Notes under the pieces: generated by a model
Told to the model about the DNA's origin: nothing
Seen by the model: the letters and a program-made list of their open reading frames with translations, nothing else
Database searches by the model: none
Translations under genes and position numbers: made by a program
Shown: in pieces, positions 38,044 to 48,387 of the stretch
How the letters are laid out: every line of letters starts with the position of its first letter
Position numbering within the stretch: the first letter of the stretch is position 1
Source: an uncultured Actinomycetes bacterium
Lineage (GTDB): Bacteria > Actinomycetota > Actinomycetes > Mycobacteriales > Nakamurellaceae
NCBI GenBank assembly: GCA_937926105.1
Contig: CALANS010000128.1
Location: 1-64,000 of the forward strand
DNA: 64,000 nt
Direction: 5' to 3'

Positions 38044-39485
38044 CCCGGCATCTCCCGCCGCCATCTCCCGCCCGCACCGACGCCGCTGACACAGCCGACA
38101 CCGCAGCCACCGCAGCCACGCCGCCCCCGTCACCGCTCCTCCGGCCGGACCCGGCCGCGGCGCGACGCCCGGGACCCACGCCGCCCGCGCCGCCGCCCCA
38201 CGGCCGAGGTTCGAACGGAACACCGGTCTCGACCTTCGCGGCGCTGCGGCTGCGCAACTACCGGCTGTACTTCTCCGGCCAGGTGGTGTCCAACTCCGGC
38301 ACCTGGATGCAACGCATCGCACAGGACTGGCTGGTCCTTGAGATCACCAACTCGCCGTTCGCGGTCGGTGTCACCACCGCGCTGCAGTTCGTGCCGATGC
38401 TGCTGTTCGGCCTGTTCGGCGGGCTGGTGGCCGACCGGTACCCCAAGCGCGCGATCCTGCTGACCACGCAGAGCCTGATGGCTGGGCTGGCGTTGGTGCT
38501 GGCGCTGCTCACCTTGACCGGGAACGTCCAGGTCTGGCACATCTATGCGGTCGCCTTCGGCCTGGGCATGGTCACGGTGGTGGACAACCCGACTCGCCAA
38601 GTGTTCGTCAACGAGATGGTGCCGGTCTCGCTGGTCCGCAACGCAGTGAGCCTGAACACCGGCAGCTTCCAGATTGCCCGCATGGTCGGCCCGGCGGCCG
38701 CCGGCGTGTTGATCTCCGCCGTCGGGTCCGGCTGGGCGTTCGCGATCAACGCCGTCAGTTTCCTCGCCACCATCTGCGCGCTGCTCGCGATGGATCCGGG
38801 GCAGCTGCAACGCATCCCCCGCGCTCCCCGGCAGCGCGGCCAGCTGCGCGAAGGTCTGCGGTACGTCATGGTGCGGCCACACCTGCTGTGGATCATCGTG
38901 CTGGTGTTCTTCATCGGCACGTTCGGATACAACTTCGCGATCTTCCTGTCCGCCTACGCCAAGGATGTGTTCGACTCTGGGGCGGATGTCTACGGCCTGT
39001 TGAACACCGCGCTGGCCGTCGGGTCCGTGATCGGTGCGCTGCTGGTCGCCCGGCGGTCCACGGTCCGGTTGGCGTACCTGTTTGCGGCGGCCGCCGGGTT
39101 CTCGGTCATGCTGATCGTGTTGGGTCTGGTCCCGTGGCTGATCCCGTTCGCCGGCCTGCTGGTGCTCACTGGCCTGTTGAACATCACCTTCAACACCACC
39201 GCGAACTCCACCATCCAGCTGTCCACCGACGCCGCGGTGCGCGGCCGGGTGATGAGCCTGTACATGCTGGTGTTCACCGGCGGGACCCCGGTGGGCGGCC
39301 CGCTGGTCGGTGCGATTACGGACGCCTGGGGCGCGCCCGTCGCCATCGCGCTGTGTGGCGCGATCTGCACCGTCGCCGCCGTCGCCTGCGCCATTCTGGC
39401 CGCCCGGCAGGCCGGGGTGCGGCTGCGGGTGGATCTGCACCGCGGGGTGCCGCAGCACCTGGTCGTGGTGCACCGCGGCGACTGA
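38040..39485 (+). CDS. MFS exporter (EntS-like)
   Basis: 481 aa from ATG 38040. The first 60 residues are Pro/Ala/Thr-rich and cytoplasmic. The membrane domain begins at FAALRLRNYRLYFSGQVVSNSG and has about 12 helices. GLVADRYPKR is the loop 2-3 motif A, and MVTVVDNPTRQVFVNEMVP is typical of the MFS_3/enterobactin-exporter group. Partner MarR gene suggests an inducible drug or metabolite efflux pump. Substrate not predictable. Confidence 0.9.
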   Translation: MTRHLPPPSPARTDAADTADTAATAATPPPSPLLRPDPAAARRPGPTPPAPPPHGRGSNGTPVSTFAALRLRNYRLYFSGQVVSNSGTWMQRIAQDWLVLEITNSPFAVGVTTALQFVPMLLFGLFGGLVADRYPKRAILLTTQSLMAGLALVLALLTLTGNVQVWHIYAVAFGLGMVTVVDNPTRQVFVNEMVPVSLVRNAVSLNTGSFQIARMVGPAAAGVLISAVGSGWAFAINAVSFLATICALLAMDPGQLQRIPRAPRQRGQLREGLRYVMVRPHLLWIIVLVFFIGTFGYNFAIFLSAYAKDVFDSGADVYGLLNTALAVGSVIGALLVARRSTVRLAYLFAAAAGFSVMLIVLGLVPWLIPFAGLLVLTGLLNITFNTTANSTIQLSTDAAVRGRVMSLYMLVFTGGTPVGGPLVGAITDAWGAPVAIALCGAICTVAAVACAILAARQAGVRLRVDLHRGVPQHLVVVHRGD

Positions 39486-39555
39486 TGGGCCGATCAGGCC
39501 CGCCCGGCGGCAATGCGCTGGCGCAATCATGGCCCGACACGGTTGGCTGAGGGGC

Positions 39556-40854
39556 ATGCCCACCAGATCGCGAACGACCACCCGAACCCCGTCGGCGCCG
39601 ATCGGCCCGGTGCCGCCGCACCTGGCTCGGCCCGCGCTGACCGACCTGACCGCCGAGGAATTCGAGGCGTTTCACCAGGCCGCGCAGCGGGGCTTCCAGG
39701 AGGAGATGCCCGCCGAGGCAGTCGAATTCGATCGCAACCTGCTCGAGCACGGTGAGTTCTACGGCTACCGGGTGGGCGCCCGGTGGGTCAGCACCTTCGG
39801 CGCCTATGCCCGCACGATGACCGTCCCGGGGGGTGCGGCCTTACCGGTGGCCGCCGTCACCGCCGTCACCGTTCACGCGCCCTACCGCAGGCGGGGCCTG
39901 TTGACATCGATGATGACCCGCCAGTTCGCCGATGCACGCCGCCGCGGCCAGCCGCTGGCGGCGTTGTTCGCCTCCGAGTCGGGCATCTACGGCCGGTTTG
40001 GCTATGGCCAGTCGGCGCCGCGCGTCAGGTTGTCTGGCCGGACTCGATCGCTGAGATTCCGGCCCGACGTGGACACCGCGGCAGGCTCGGTGGACGAGGT
40101 CTCCCAGCAGGAATACCTGTCGCTCGCGGCCGACCTGCACGACCGGCTGCACCCCGCCCGGCCGGGGTCGCTGGACCGGGGCGAGCCGTGGTGGCCGCTG
40201 GCGCTCTACGACCTGCCGTTTGCCCGCGACGGCGCCACCGCGCTGCGGTACGTGGTGGGTTTCGACGCCGCCGGCCACGCCGATGGACACGCCACCTACC
40301 GGATCAAGGACGACTACACCGTCACCGGCGCCAACAACGAGGTGCGCATCACCGAGGTCGAATCCGAGACTCCCGCCGGGTACGCCCGGTTGTGGCGTTA
40401 CCTGCTCGACCTGGACCTGGCGCGCTCGTTCCTGCGCCGCAATGCCCCGATCGATGACCCGATCCGGCACCTGGTGATCGACCCGCGCGCCATCCACACC
40501 GAGATCTCCGACGGGCTGTACCTGCGGCTGCTGGACGTGCCGACCGCGTTGGCGGCCCGACGCTATGCCGCCGAGGCGGACCTGGTGTTGCAGGTGCGGG
40601 ACGAGATGGTGGAATCCAACGCCGGCCGGTTTGCGCTGCAGGCGGGTCCGGACGGGGCGTCGGTGCGTCGGGTGCGCCGCCGGCCGGACCTCAGCCTAGA
40701 CGTGCGGGAACTGGGCACCAGCTACCTCGGCGGACCGTCGCTGGCCGAACTGCATGCCGCCGGATTGGTGACGGAGCATCGGCCCGGCGCCGTGGCGGAG
40801 GCCTCGACCGCGTTCGGCTGGCCGGTGGCGCCGTTCTGCGCCGACATGTTCTGA
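39556..40854 (+). CDS. Eis-like GNAT N-acetyltransferase
   Basis: 432 aa from ATG 39556 (ATG 39529 also in frame). The family has a GNAT domain, a second degenerate GNAT domain and a C-terminal sterol-carrier-like domain. Here the acetyl-CoA loop is VTVHAPYRRRGLLTSMM and the substrate loop FASESGIYGRFGYGQSAP. The chain ends ...FCADMF, with the C-terminal carboxylate typical of Eis active sites. Eis acetylates amines such as aminoglycosides and protein lysines. Resistance here is possible but unproven. Confidence 0.88.
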   Translation: MPTRSRTTTRTPSAPIGPVPPHLARPALTDLTAEEFEAFHQAAQRGFQEEMPAEAVEFDRNLLEHGEFYGYRVGARWVSTFGAYARTMTVPGGAALPVAAVTAVTVHAPYRRRGLLTSMMTRQFADARRRGQPLAALFASESGIYGRFGYGQSAPRVRLSGRTRSLRFRPDVDTAAGSVDEVSQQEYLSLAADLHDRLHPARPGSLDRGEPWWPLALYDLPFARDGATALRYVVGFDAAGHADGHATYRIKDDYTVTGANNEVRITEVESETPAGYARLWRYLLDLDLARSFLRRNAPIDDPIRHLVIDPRAIHTEISDGLYLRLLDVPTALAARRYAAEADLVLQVRDEMVESNAGRFALQAGPDGASVRRVRRRPDLSLDVRELGTSYLGGPSLAELHAAGLVTEHRPGAVAEASTAFGWPVAPFCADMF

Positions 40855-40897
40855 CCGGTTCGGGGCGTGGGCCTGATACCGTCGTCACCGTCGTCGA

Positions 40898-41115
40898 TCC
40901 CTCGCGGGAGAGGCCCCGGTGGCGGCAGCGCCGATCGGGGACGCCGAAGGAGCAAGTGCCTCCCCGCCAATCTCTCAGGCCAGCGAACCGCGAGGGCTAG
41001 ACACCTCTGGAAAGCAGCGTCGCCGCACCCAGCACCAGCGTGGCGCGCTCGCCGAAGGGGCAAACCGGGCATGCCCGCCGGTGAAGCTCTCAGGCACCGA
41101 TGACAGAGGGGGAGG
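40898..41115 (+). ncRNA. Tandem glycine riboswitch upstream of gcvP
   Basis: Two adjacent aptamers. The first contains GCGGGAGAG (40904-40912), GACGCCGAAGGAGCAA and CCAATCTCTCAGGCC. The second begins ACACCTCTGGAAAGC, has CGCCGAAGGGGCAAA and GAAGCTCTCAGGCACC, and closes with GACAGAGG. This is the standard cooperative double-aptamer layout that turns on gcv genes with glycine. It occupies most of the 346-bp gap before gcvP. The reading frame of gcvP is open through part of it, but the real start is the ATG at 41201. Confidence 0.93.
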
Positions 41116-41200
41116 TCGCCGGGGCGTGCCCGTCACCCGCGGCGGACCGACCCGTCAGGCACCAGAGGACCGGGGTAACCCGGCGGAGGCGACGCACACG

Positions 41201-44146
41201 ATGACAGCAACCCAGCACGGCTCCGGCGCGGGCCGCCCCGACTTCGCCGGCCGGCACATCGGCCCCGACGCCGGTGAATTGGATCGCATCCTCGCCACCC
41301 TCGGGGTGCCGGACCTGGAGGCGCTGGCGGATGCCGCGGTTCCAGCGGCCATCCGATCCGGCCGCCCACTGAGCCTGCCGGCGCCGCTGTCCGAGACCGA
41401 GGCGCTGGCCGCGCTGCGCGCGATCGCCGCCCGCAACCGGCCGCTGGTCTCCATGATCGGCATGGGCTACCACGACACGATCACTCCCGGCGTGATCAAG
41501 CGGAACGTGCTGGAGAGCCCGGCCTGGTACACCGCGTACACGCCCTACCAGCCGGAGATCAGCCAGGGCCGGCTGGAGGCGCTGCTGAACTTCCAGACCG
41601 CGGTCGCCGACCTGACGGGGCTGGATATCGCGAATGCCTCGATGTTGGACGAGGCGACCGCCGCCGCCGAGGCAATGACGCTGGCTCGGCGCACCGCGCG
41701 CAGCAAGTCGAACCGGTTCGTGGTGGACGCCGACACGCTGCCGCAGACCCTGGCCGTGATCCGCACCCGCGCCGAGCCGTTGGGCATCGAGGTGGTGGTG
41801 ACCGACGTTTCCGGGCCACGCGATGCGGAAGGGGCCGAGTTGGCCGCCGACTCCGGTGTGCTGCCCACCGAGGACTTCTTCGGGCTGCTGCTGAGCTACC
41901 CGGCAGCCTCCGGGGCGGTGCGCGACCATGCGGCGCTGATCGAGGCCGCGCACCAGCGGGACGCCAAGGTCGTGGTGGCCACCGACCTGCTGGCGCTGAC
42001 CCTGCTGTGCCCGCCCGGCGAGGTCGGCGCGGATATCGCGGTCGGTTCCTCGCAGCGGTTCGGGGTGCCGCTCGGCTTCGGTGGCCCGCACGCCGGGTTC
42101 ATTGCGGTCCGCTCGGACCTGCAGCGCCAGCTGCCGGGCCGGCTGGTCGGTGTCTCGCACGACTCCGCCGGCAACCCCGCCTACCGGCTCGCGCTGCAGA
42201 CCCGCGAACAGCACATCCGCCGCGAGCGGGCCACGTCGAACATCTGCACTGCGCAGGTGCTGCTGGCCGTGATGGCGTCCATGTATGCCGTGTACCACGG
42301 GCCGGAGGGGCTGCGGGCCATCGCCGAGCGCATCCACGGCCAGGCCGTGACCCTGGCGACGGCGTTGCGCGACGGCGGCATCGAGGTCGTCCACGCGGAC
42401 TTCTTCGATACCGTGCGGCTGCACGTGCCCGGCCGGGCCGCCCGGATCACCGCCGCCGCCCGCGAGCGGGGTATCAACATCTGGCGTGACGGGGACGACG
42501 ATGTCCAGATCTCGGTCTCGGAGACCACGACCATCGACAATGTCGGGGCCGTCATCGCCGCGGTGAGCGAGTCGGGCACGGAGCGGTTGGCGTTCGCCGG
42601 TGACGGTGCCACGTCCGCACCGGTGGCGTTGCCGCGCACCTCGTCATACCTCACCCACCCGGTCTTCCACACCCACCGGTCCGAGACCGCCATGCTGCGC
42701 TACCTGCGTCGGCTGGCCGACTCCGACCTGGCGCTGGACCGATCCATGATCCCGCTCGGCTCGTGCACCATGAAGCTCAACGCGACCGCCGAGATGGAAG
42801 CCGTCACCTGGCCGGAGTTCGCGAACCTGCACCCGTTCGCGCCCGCGGAGGACGCCGCCGGGCTGCTGGAGCTGATCGGACAGCTCGAGGGCTGGTTGGC
42901 CGAGATCACCGGCTATGCACGGGTTTCGCTGCAGCCGAACGCCGGCTCGCAGGGCGAGCTGTCCGGGCTGCTGGCGATCAGGGCCTACCACCGCTCGCGC
43001 GGCGAGGAGCACCGCACCGTCTGCCTGATCCCGGCCTCGGCCCACGGCACCAACGCCGCCTCGGCGGTGATGGCCGGGATGAAGGTGGTGGTGGTTGGCA
43101 CCGTCACCGATGGGCCTGGCGCCGGCAATATCGACCTGGCCGATCTGCGCGCCAAGATCGCCGCGCACGCAGCCGATCTCGCGGCGATCATGGTGACCTA
43201 CCCGTCCACGCACGGCGTCTACGAGGACACCATCACCGAGATCGCCGAGGCGGTGCACGCCGCGGGCGGTCAGGTGTACGTGGATGGCGCGAACCTCAAC
43301 GCCCTGGTGGGCCTGGCGCGGCCGGGCGAGTTCGGCGGCGACGTCTCGCACCTGAACCTGCACAAGACGTTCTGCATCCCGCACGGTGGTGGCGGCCCGG
43401 GTGTTGGGCCGGTGGCGGTTCGTGAACACCTGGCGCCGTTCCTGCCCGGGCATCCGCTGGCCGATTTGTCCGTCACTGCACCGGAGGACGGGGGAGTGGG
43501 TGCGGTTGCCGCGGCGCCCTGGGGTTCGGCGGGAATTCTGTCGATCTCGTGGGCGTACATCGCCATGATGGGCGCCGCCGGGTTGCGTCGGGCGACGCTC
43601 ACCGCCGTGGCGGCGGCCAACTACATCGCCCGCCGGCTGGACGAGCACTACCCGGTGCTGTACGTCGGCGAGACCGGATATGTCGCGCACGAGTGCATCC
43701 TGGATCTGCGGACCATCACCAAGGACACCGGCGTCACCGTGGACGACGTGGCAAAGCGGTTGGCGGACTACGGGTTCCACGCCCCGACCATGTCGTTCCC
43801 GGTGGTCGGGACGTTGATGGTAGAGCCCACCGAGAGCGAGGACCTGGCGGAGATCGACCGGTTCTGCGACGCCATGATCGCCATCAAGGGCGAGATCGAC
43901 AGGGTGGGCTCGGGCCAGTGGCCGGCGGAGGACAACCCGCTGCGGGGTGCTCCGCACACCGCAGCCGCACTGGCCGGAGAGTGGCAGCACCCCTACTCGC
44001 GCACGGAGGCGGTATTCCCGAGCTATCCCGGCGGATCGGTCGATCCGGCGCACAAGTACTTCCCGCCGGTGGGTCGGATCGACGGGGCGTACGGCGACCG
44101 GCACCTGGTGTGCTCCTGCCCGCCAGTGGAGGCCTTCGCCGACTGA
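41201..44146 (+). CDS. gcvP: Glycine dehydrogenase (decarboxylating), P protein
   Basis: 981 aa from ATG 41201 with GGCGGAGG upstream. Decarboxylates glycine and loads the aminomethyl group on lipoyl-GcvH. It is the long single-chain form: N-terminal half ([57 protein letters not shown]) and C-terminal half with the PLP-binding Lys722 in [17 protein letters not shown]. Expression should be glycine-induced through the upstream riboswitch. Confidence 0.97.
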   Translation: MTATQHGSGAGRPDFAGRHIGPDAGELDRILATLGVPDLEALADAAVPAAIRSGRPLSLPAPLSETEALAALRAIAARNRPLVSMIGMGYHDTITPGVIKRNVLESPAWYTAYTPYQPEISQGRLEALLNFQTAVADLTGLDIANASMLDEATAAAEAMTLARRTARSKSNRFVVDADTLPQTLAVIRTRAEPLGIEVVVTDVSGPRDAEGAELAADSGVLPTEDFFGLLLSYPAASGAVRDHAALIEAAHQRDAKVVVATDLLALTLLCPPGEVGADIAVGSSQRFGVPLGFGGPHAGFIAVRSDLQRQLPGRLVGVSHDSAGNPAYRLALQTREQHIRRERATSNICTAQVLLAVMASMYAVYHGPEGLRAIAERIHGQAVTLATALRDGGIEVVHADFFDTVRLHVPGRAARITAAARERGINIWRDGDDDVQISVSETTTIDNVGAVIAAVSESGTERLAFAGDGATSAPVALPRTSSYLTHPVFHTHRSETAMLRYLRRLADSDLALDRSMIPLGSCTMKLNATAEMEAVTWPEFANLHPFAPAEDAAGLLELIGQLEGWLAEITGYARVSLQPNAGSQGELSGLLAIRAYHRSRGEEHRTVCLIPASAHGTNAASAVMAGMKVVVVGTVTDGPGAGNIDLADLRAKIAAHAADLAAIMVTYPSTHGVYEDTITEIAEAVHAAGGQVYVDGANLNALVGLARPGEFGGDVSHLNLHKTFCIPHGGGGPGVGPVAVREHLAPFLPGHPLADLSVTAPEDGGVGAVAAAPWGSAGILSISWAYIAMMGAAGLRRATLTAVAAANYIARRLDEHYPVLYVGETGYVAHECILDLRTITKDTGVTVDDVAKRLADYGFHAPTMSFPVVGTLMVEPTESEDLAEIDRFCDAMIAIKGEIDRVGSGQWPAEDNPLRGAPHTAAALAGEWQHPYSRTEAVFPSYPGGSVDPAHKYFPPVGRIDGAYGDRHLVCSCPPVEAFAD

Positions 44147-44166
44147 GAGGTGTCACTGGGCCTGCC

Positions 44167-44291
44167 TGGATCAAGGTGCCCGGCATGGATCAAGATGCCC
44201 GGCATGGACGAAGTTCGCCTCACCAGCAACTTGGTTCACATTTCGGCCAACTTCCCGCATGCGGGCATGGTGATCCGTGCTCGGTGAGGCG
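44167..44291. repeat. Direct and inverted repeats between gcvP and the vWA gene
   Basis: The 19-bp unit TGGATCAAGGTGCCCGGCA occurs twice in tandem with one change (44167-44185, 44186-44204). A third partial copy follows. CGCCTCACC (44216-44224) pairs with GGTGAGGCG (44283-44291), and CCCGCATGCGGG (44254-44265) is a palindrome. The hairpins may terminate both convergent genes. Confidence 0.65.
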
Positions 44292-44292
44292 C

Positions 44293-46242
44293 TCAGCCCT
44301 CCAGCGTGAGCAGGTCCCTGAGGGTCTGGCCCAGCTTGGACGGATCCGTCACCGGCACATACTTCCCCCCGCCGGTGGACGCGATCTCCTGGTAGGCGTC
44401 CGCGGGGACGGCGGTGCCCAACCCGATCACGTCGATGCGTACCTTGCTGCCCACCGCGTCCTCGGCGTCCAGGACGGACTGGCGGGGCGTCGCGGGAGTC
44501 TCGTCTACGCCGCTGGTGATCAGCAGGATCCGGTTCTGCCGGCCATCGACCGCCGCGCCCGGCGCCTTGGTCAGGGCCTGGATGAGTGCCCCGTAGGCCC
44601 ACCGGTCGCCGCCCGCCTTGAGGTTGCCCAGGGCCGACTTCAGCGCCTCCGCCCGGGTTTTGCCGTCCACCTTGCCGGACAGAGCGCCGGTACTGACCAG
44701 CTCCGGATAGCCGTCCGGCGGCAGGAATCCGGAGTCGGAGTAGGCCCACAGCCCGGCATGATCGGTGACGGAGCCGTCGGTGATGGAGCCGGCCGCCTTC
44801 CTGACCCAGTCCAGCAGCGTCTTTCCGTCCTGGGTGGCCGACATGTCCGCCGAGGCGTCCACGATGATCGTCAGCACCGGACCGCGGGCGGCGGGGTCGC
44901 TGCTGGCGGTCGTGCTGCTGGTGGTGGTCGTTGCGGTGCTGCTGGAACGTCCGGTGCTGCTGGAGTTGGTGGACGGCGAGGTCCGGGTGCTGCCGGTACC
45001 GGTGGGTGTGCCGCTGGAGGTGGCGGGTGTCGATGTGCTGGTGACGGGGGTCTGTGACGTGCTGGGGGCAGGCGAGGAGGATGCGATGCCGGACGGCGTC
45101 GCCGGGGCGGGTTGGCCGAGCCCGGCGGCGACCGCGGCATCCACCGCCGGGCTACCGGCCGGCAGCCGCCGCACCGACGCTGTGGTATCCACGCCGGCGA
45201 TCGGGTCGCTGGGGTGCACCGAATCGGTCCGCCAGCCATGGTCGGCGAGAATCTGCTGGCCGGGCTTGCTGGACAGATAGGCCTGGAATGAGCTGGCCGC
45301 CGCCGCGACGGTGGGGTCGGTCCAGCCGGCGGTGATGGGCGCGGTGATCAAGGAGTCCCCGACGGTTGGTCCCGCCGGGTGCACGGCGGCAAGGTCGTGC
45401 CCCGAGGCGTCAAACGCGGCCAGGTCCGCCTCCACCACGGGAACGGCGGTGACGGAACCGGTCGCCTGGTTGCCGCCGGATCCCAGCGAGTTCAATGCGG
45501 CCGTGGTGGTGGCCGCGGTGCCGGCGGCTCCGGCGCCGAACGCCGTCAGGACGGACGATTGGGACTGTACGGCGGAGATGTCCAGTGCGTCGCTCCTGTC
45601 GGTTCCGGCCAGCAGAGACTGCGCCGCATAGCTGGTGGCGCGGTTGGCGTCGACGGGCGGCAGGGCGAGCAGCAGATGGCGGGCACCGGGCAGCGCTGCG
45701 GTGCCGGTCGGGCCGGCGGCCGCGGGAAGGTCCGACCAGGTCAGGTCGGAGACGGCGGGCACGTCGGCGGTGCGCACTGCGAGGACGACGGGGGACCACG
45801 CGAACGGGTCGGTCGGATGCCCGGCCGCTACGGCCGGCTGCACGTCGTCCAGCGCCGCGAGCGTTGCGGCGTTGTCCGGAACCCACATTCCGGGGGCCGG
45901 ACCGAGACCGGACGGCCACCTCGTGCTGGGGTCACTCAGTGCCGTCAGGGCATCTGCGTCGGCGGCGGCCGAAATGGTCGCGGTGACGCACGAGGACCGC
46001 GCGACCGGGCCGGTGCGGTTGTAGGCATCCGCCGCCGCTGCGAGCGCGGGTTTGGCGCCAGGTCCGGTGAGCACGGACAGGCTGACCTTGCCCGCGCACA
46101 CCCCGTCGACGGCCCGATCCGATCGGTTCACCACGACCACGTAGATCACCGTCACCGCCGCGAGGACGATCACCACCGCGGCCGCCGTGATGACCCACCG
46201 CGCCACTCCGCGGGAGCGCCCGGCGTCCGCATGGCGCCCCAT
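44293..46242 (-). CDS. Membrane-anchored solute-binding-like / vWA protein
   Basis: 649 aa from ATG 46242 with GGAGG upstream. A short cytoplasmic part and one membrane helix (WVITAAAVVIVLAAVTVIYVVVV) come first. An extracytoplasmic domain resembling a periplasmic binding protein follows (residues about 45-330; YNRTGPV, WPSGLGPAPGMWVPDNAA, PGQQILADHGWR). A long Ser/Thr/Pro linker (about 380-450) leads to a von Willebrand factor A domain (TIIVDASADMSAT at about residue 462). The MIDAS DxSxS is degenerate (DASAD), so metal-dependent ligand binding may be weak. Function unknown; a sensor or scaffold of the envelope is plausible. Divergent from pspA. Confidence 0.8.
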   Translation of the reverse strand: MGRHADAGRSRGVARWVITAAAVVIVLAAVTVIYVVVVNRSDRAVDGVCAGKVSLSVLTGPGAKPALAAAADAYNRTGPVARSSCVTATISAAADADALTALSDPSTRWPSGLGPAPGMWVPDNAATLAALDDVQPAVAAGHPTDPFAWSPVVLAVRTADVPAVSDLTWSDLPAAAGPTGTAALPGARHLLLALPPVDANRATSYAAQSLLAGTDRSDALDISAVQSQSSVLTAFGAGAAGTAATTTAALNSLGSGGNQATGSVTAVPVVEADLAAFDASGHDLAAVHPAGPTVGDSLITAPITAGWTDPTVAAAASSFQAYLSSKPGQQILADHGWRTDSVHPSDPIAGVDTTASVRRLPAGSPAVDAAVAAGLGQPAPATPSGIASSSPAPSTSQTPVTSTSTPATSSGTPTGTGSTRTSPSTNSSSTGRSSSTATTTTSSTTASSDPAARGPVLTIIVDASADMSATQDGKTLLDWVRKAAGSITDGSVTDHAGLWAYSDSGFLPPDGYPELVSTGALSGKVDGKTRAEALKSALGNLKAGGDRWAYGALIQALTKAPGAAVDGRQNRILLITSGVDETPATPRQSVLDAEDAVGSKVRIDVIGLGTAVPADAYQEIASTGGGKYVPVTDPSKLGQTLRDLLTLEG

Positions 46243-46262
46243 GGAACCTCCGCTCTGGACCG

Positions 46263-46312
46263 TGTTTCACGCCGCGTTTCAAGCCCGCGTTTCAAGCCCG
46301 CGTTTTCAAGCC
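46263..46312. repeat. Tandem 13-bp repeats in the vWA/pspA divergent region
   Basis: GCGTTTCAAGCCC occurs at 46274-46286 and 46287-46299, with a third copy carrying one extra T at 46300-46312 and a degenerate unit before them. The whole 363-bp spacer (46243-46605) has no gene. It must hold both promoters, but I cannot place them with confidence. Confidence 0.7.
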
Positions 46313-46605
46313 GCTGCCCACTCTAGCCAGCGGATCCGTGGACTCGGCGGCGATCTGATCGGACACGGCCCCCGGTCTGGGATCACACCGTCGAGCCGTG
46401 CGCATCAGGGTGCCTCCCGGGGCAGAACCGGGGAACAGCCAGGGTCAGTGAAGTCCCGTACTCACGATGCGAGTCGAATCGGTCCGCTACCGTTGCGGTG
46501 CGGGTGGCATCACGGTGGGCCCACCTGACACGATGGACCCTGTCACGGACGCGGCGGATGTCGCTGCGAGGGGCCGGGGACCCGACGGGAGAGGACTCAC
46601 ACGAG

Positions 46606-47424
46606 ATGGCAAACCCCTTCGTGAAGGCATGGAAGTACCTGATGGCGCTGTTCTCGTCGAAGGTCGACGAGTACGCCGATCCGAAGGTGCAGATCCAGCA
46701 GGCCATTGAGGACGCCCAGCGCCAGCACGCCGCCCTGAGCCAGCAGGCCGCCGCCGTGATCGGCAACCAGCGACAGCTGGAAATGAAGCTCAACCGCCAG
46801 ATGAGCGACGTCGAGCGGCTGCAGGCCTCCGCCAAGCAGGCGCTGGTGCTGGCCGACGAGGCCAAGGCCAAGGGCGATGCCGACAAGTCGGCCCAGTACG
46901 AGCAGACCGCCCAGGTCTTCGCCACCCAACTGGTCTCGGCCGAGCAGCAGATGGAAGACCTCAAGGCGATGCACGACCAGTCGCTGCAGGCCGCCGAGCA
47001 GGCCAAGCAGGCCGTCGAGCAAAACGCCATGCAGCTGCAGACCAAGCTCGCCGAGCGCACCAAGCTGCTCAACCAGCTTGACCAGGCCAAGATGCAGGAG
47101 CAGATCGCGTCGTCGCTCAAGTCGATGTCATCGCTCAGCGCTCCGGGGACCACGCCGAGCCTGGACGAGGTCCGCGACAAGATCGAGAAGCGGTACGCGA
47201 ACGCCTTGGGCGCCGCCGAGCTGAGCAAGAGCTCGGTGGAGGGTCGCATGCTGGAGGTAGAGAAGTCCACCCTGGACATGGCCGGTTCCGCCCGGCTGGA
47301 TCAGCTGCGCGCACAGCTGCACCCGGAGTTGTCCGGTACCCAGGCGCGGGCCATCGACACCGCGGCCGGGGCGGGCGACGCGGCAGCGGCCCCGTCCGCC
47401 GAGCAGACCAAGCAACAGGGCTGA
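46606..47424 (+). CDS. pspA: Phage-shock protein A (PspA/IM30)
   Basis: 272 aa from ATG 46606. Peripheral membrane ESCRT-III-like protein that guards the membrane. Almost entirely helical: amphipathic N-terminal helix ([19 protein letters not shown]), a long coiled coil rich in Gln/Ala/Glu to about residue 190, then an Ala-rich tail. Matches mycobacterial PspA (Rv2744c). In mycobacteria ClgR lies next to pspA and controls it; no clgR is found here, so control must differ or act from elsewhere. Three bases separate it from pspM. Confidence 0.93.
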   Translation: MANPFVKAWKYLMALFSSKVDEYADPKVQIQQAIEDAQRQHAALSQQAAAVIGNQRQLEMKLNRQMSDVERLQASAKQALVLADEAKAKGDADKSAQYEQTAQVFATQLVSAEQQMEDLKAMHDQSLQAAEQAKQAVEQNAMQLQTKLAERTKLLNQLDQAKMQEQIASSLKSMSSLSAPGTTPSLDEVRDKIEKRYANALGAAELSKSSVEGRMLEVEKSTLDMAGSARLDQLRAQLHPELSGTQARAIDTAAGAGDAAAAPSAEQTKQQG

Positions 47425-47427
47425 GCG

Positions 47428-48276
47428 ATGCGCCGGGTCGCCAAGGCCGGCGCGGCCTTGGCACGGTCCGGCGCGTGGCGTGATGCGACGGGCCGGGGTA
47501 TCGATCTGGCCGTGCGCGCCGGGGACACCGTCGCCGAGGCACTGCGTACCCGTCGCGACCCGGCGCTGATCGCGGAGCGCCGCCGGGTGGCTGCCCGGCG
47601 CCGGCTGCTGGGATGGTCGCTGGTTGGCCTGGTGCTGGCGGCGCTGAGCGTCGCCGGTGTGCTGAGTGCCATCGGCGGTGACGTGAGCGCCGGGCTGATT
47701 GGCGCCCTGGTGCTGGCGGTCGGCCTGCTGGTCTACAGCCTGATCGGTGCGGTTCGTGCCGCGGTCGACCTGCGCGCCCGCACGCTGATCGTGCGCCGGC
47801 TCCCGGCGCCGCAGCCCCGGCGGCCGTCGGTGACCCCCGCGATCCGGCCGCTGATGGCGCGGTTGGACGGCTACTCCGATGCCCTGCGGCAGGTGGTGTC
47901 GGGCATCGGCCTGGGCGGTGCGGGCACCGAGATGCATGCGCTGCGGAACCAGACGCTGGCGGCCGCGGACGCCGCGGAGAGTCGGCTGCGGGCCCAGGCC
48001 GCGGAACTGACCGCGGTGACGCGCAGCGGTGCGGGTTCCGGCGACGGTCAGCTGGCCGCCGCCCGGCAGCGGTTGCGCCGGGGGATCGAGGCGGGGGTGG
48101 ACGAGTACGGGCGGCTGGTGGCGGCGGCGTCCGATGCGGCGGCGGCCTCGCGCGAGCTGGCGGCCGCGACCCCTACCGGCGAGATGACGATGCTCACCGA
48201 GCGGCTCACGGCACTGGCGGCCGGCATGCGCGAGCTCACCGGCCAGGATGGCGCCGGCGACACCACTGCTCACTGA
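47428..48276 (+). CDS. pspM: Phage-shock membrane protein PspM
   Basis: 282 aa. An N-terminal basic segment is followed by two adjacent membrane helices (LLGWSLVGLVLAALSVAGVL; GLIGALVLAVGLLVYSLIGA) at about residues 55-105. A long cytoplasmic helical tail follows, rich in Ala and Arg. Position directly after pspA and topology match mycobacterial PspM (Rv2743c), the membrane partner of PspA. Sequence similarity by eye is modest, so context carries the call. Confidence 0.82.
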   Translation: MRRVAKAGAALARSGAWRDATGRGIDLAVRAGDTVAEALRTRRDPALIAERRRVAARRRLLGWSLVGLVLAALSVAGVLSAIGGDVSAGLIGALVLAVGLLVYSLIGAVRAAVDLRARTLIVRRLPAPQPRRPSVTPAIRPLMARLDGYSDALRQVVSGIGLGGAGTEMHALRNQTLAAADAAESRLRAQAAELTAVTRSGAGSGDGQLAAARQRLRRGIEAGVDEYGRLVAAASDAAAASRELAAATPTGEMTMLTERLTALAAGMRELTGQDGAGDTTAH

Positions 48277-48387
48277 ACCGGCCCGGCTGGGCCCTGCCGC
48301 ATGGCAGACTTCCCCCTGGTCACCCACGGTGGGCGGACGGTGGTCGGGGGCAAGGGCCACATGATCGAGGACCGAAGGAGCAGGCCG

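Noticed and set aside
38130..39581. Reverse-strand frame of 483 codons over the MFS gene
   Set aside because: Gln/His/Arg-rich antisense shadow; the forward frame has membrane helices and MFS motifs.
40919..41200. Upstream in-frame extension of gcvP through the riboswitch region
   Set aside because: The open frame covers a clear tandem glycine riboswitch. The ATG at 41201 has a ribosome-binding site and matches the family start.
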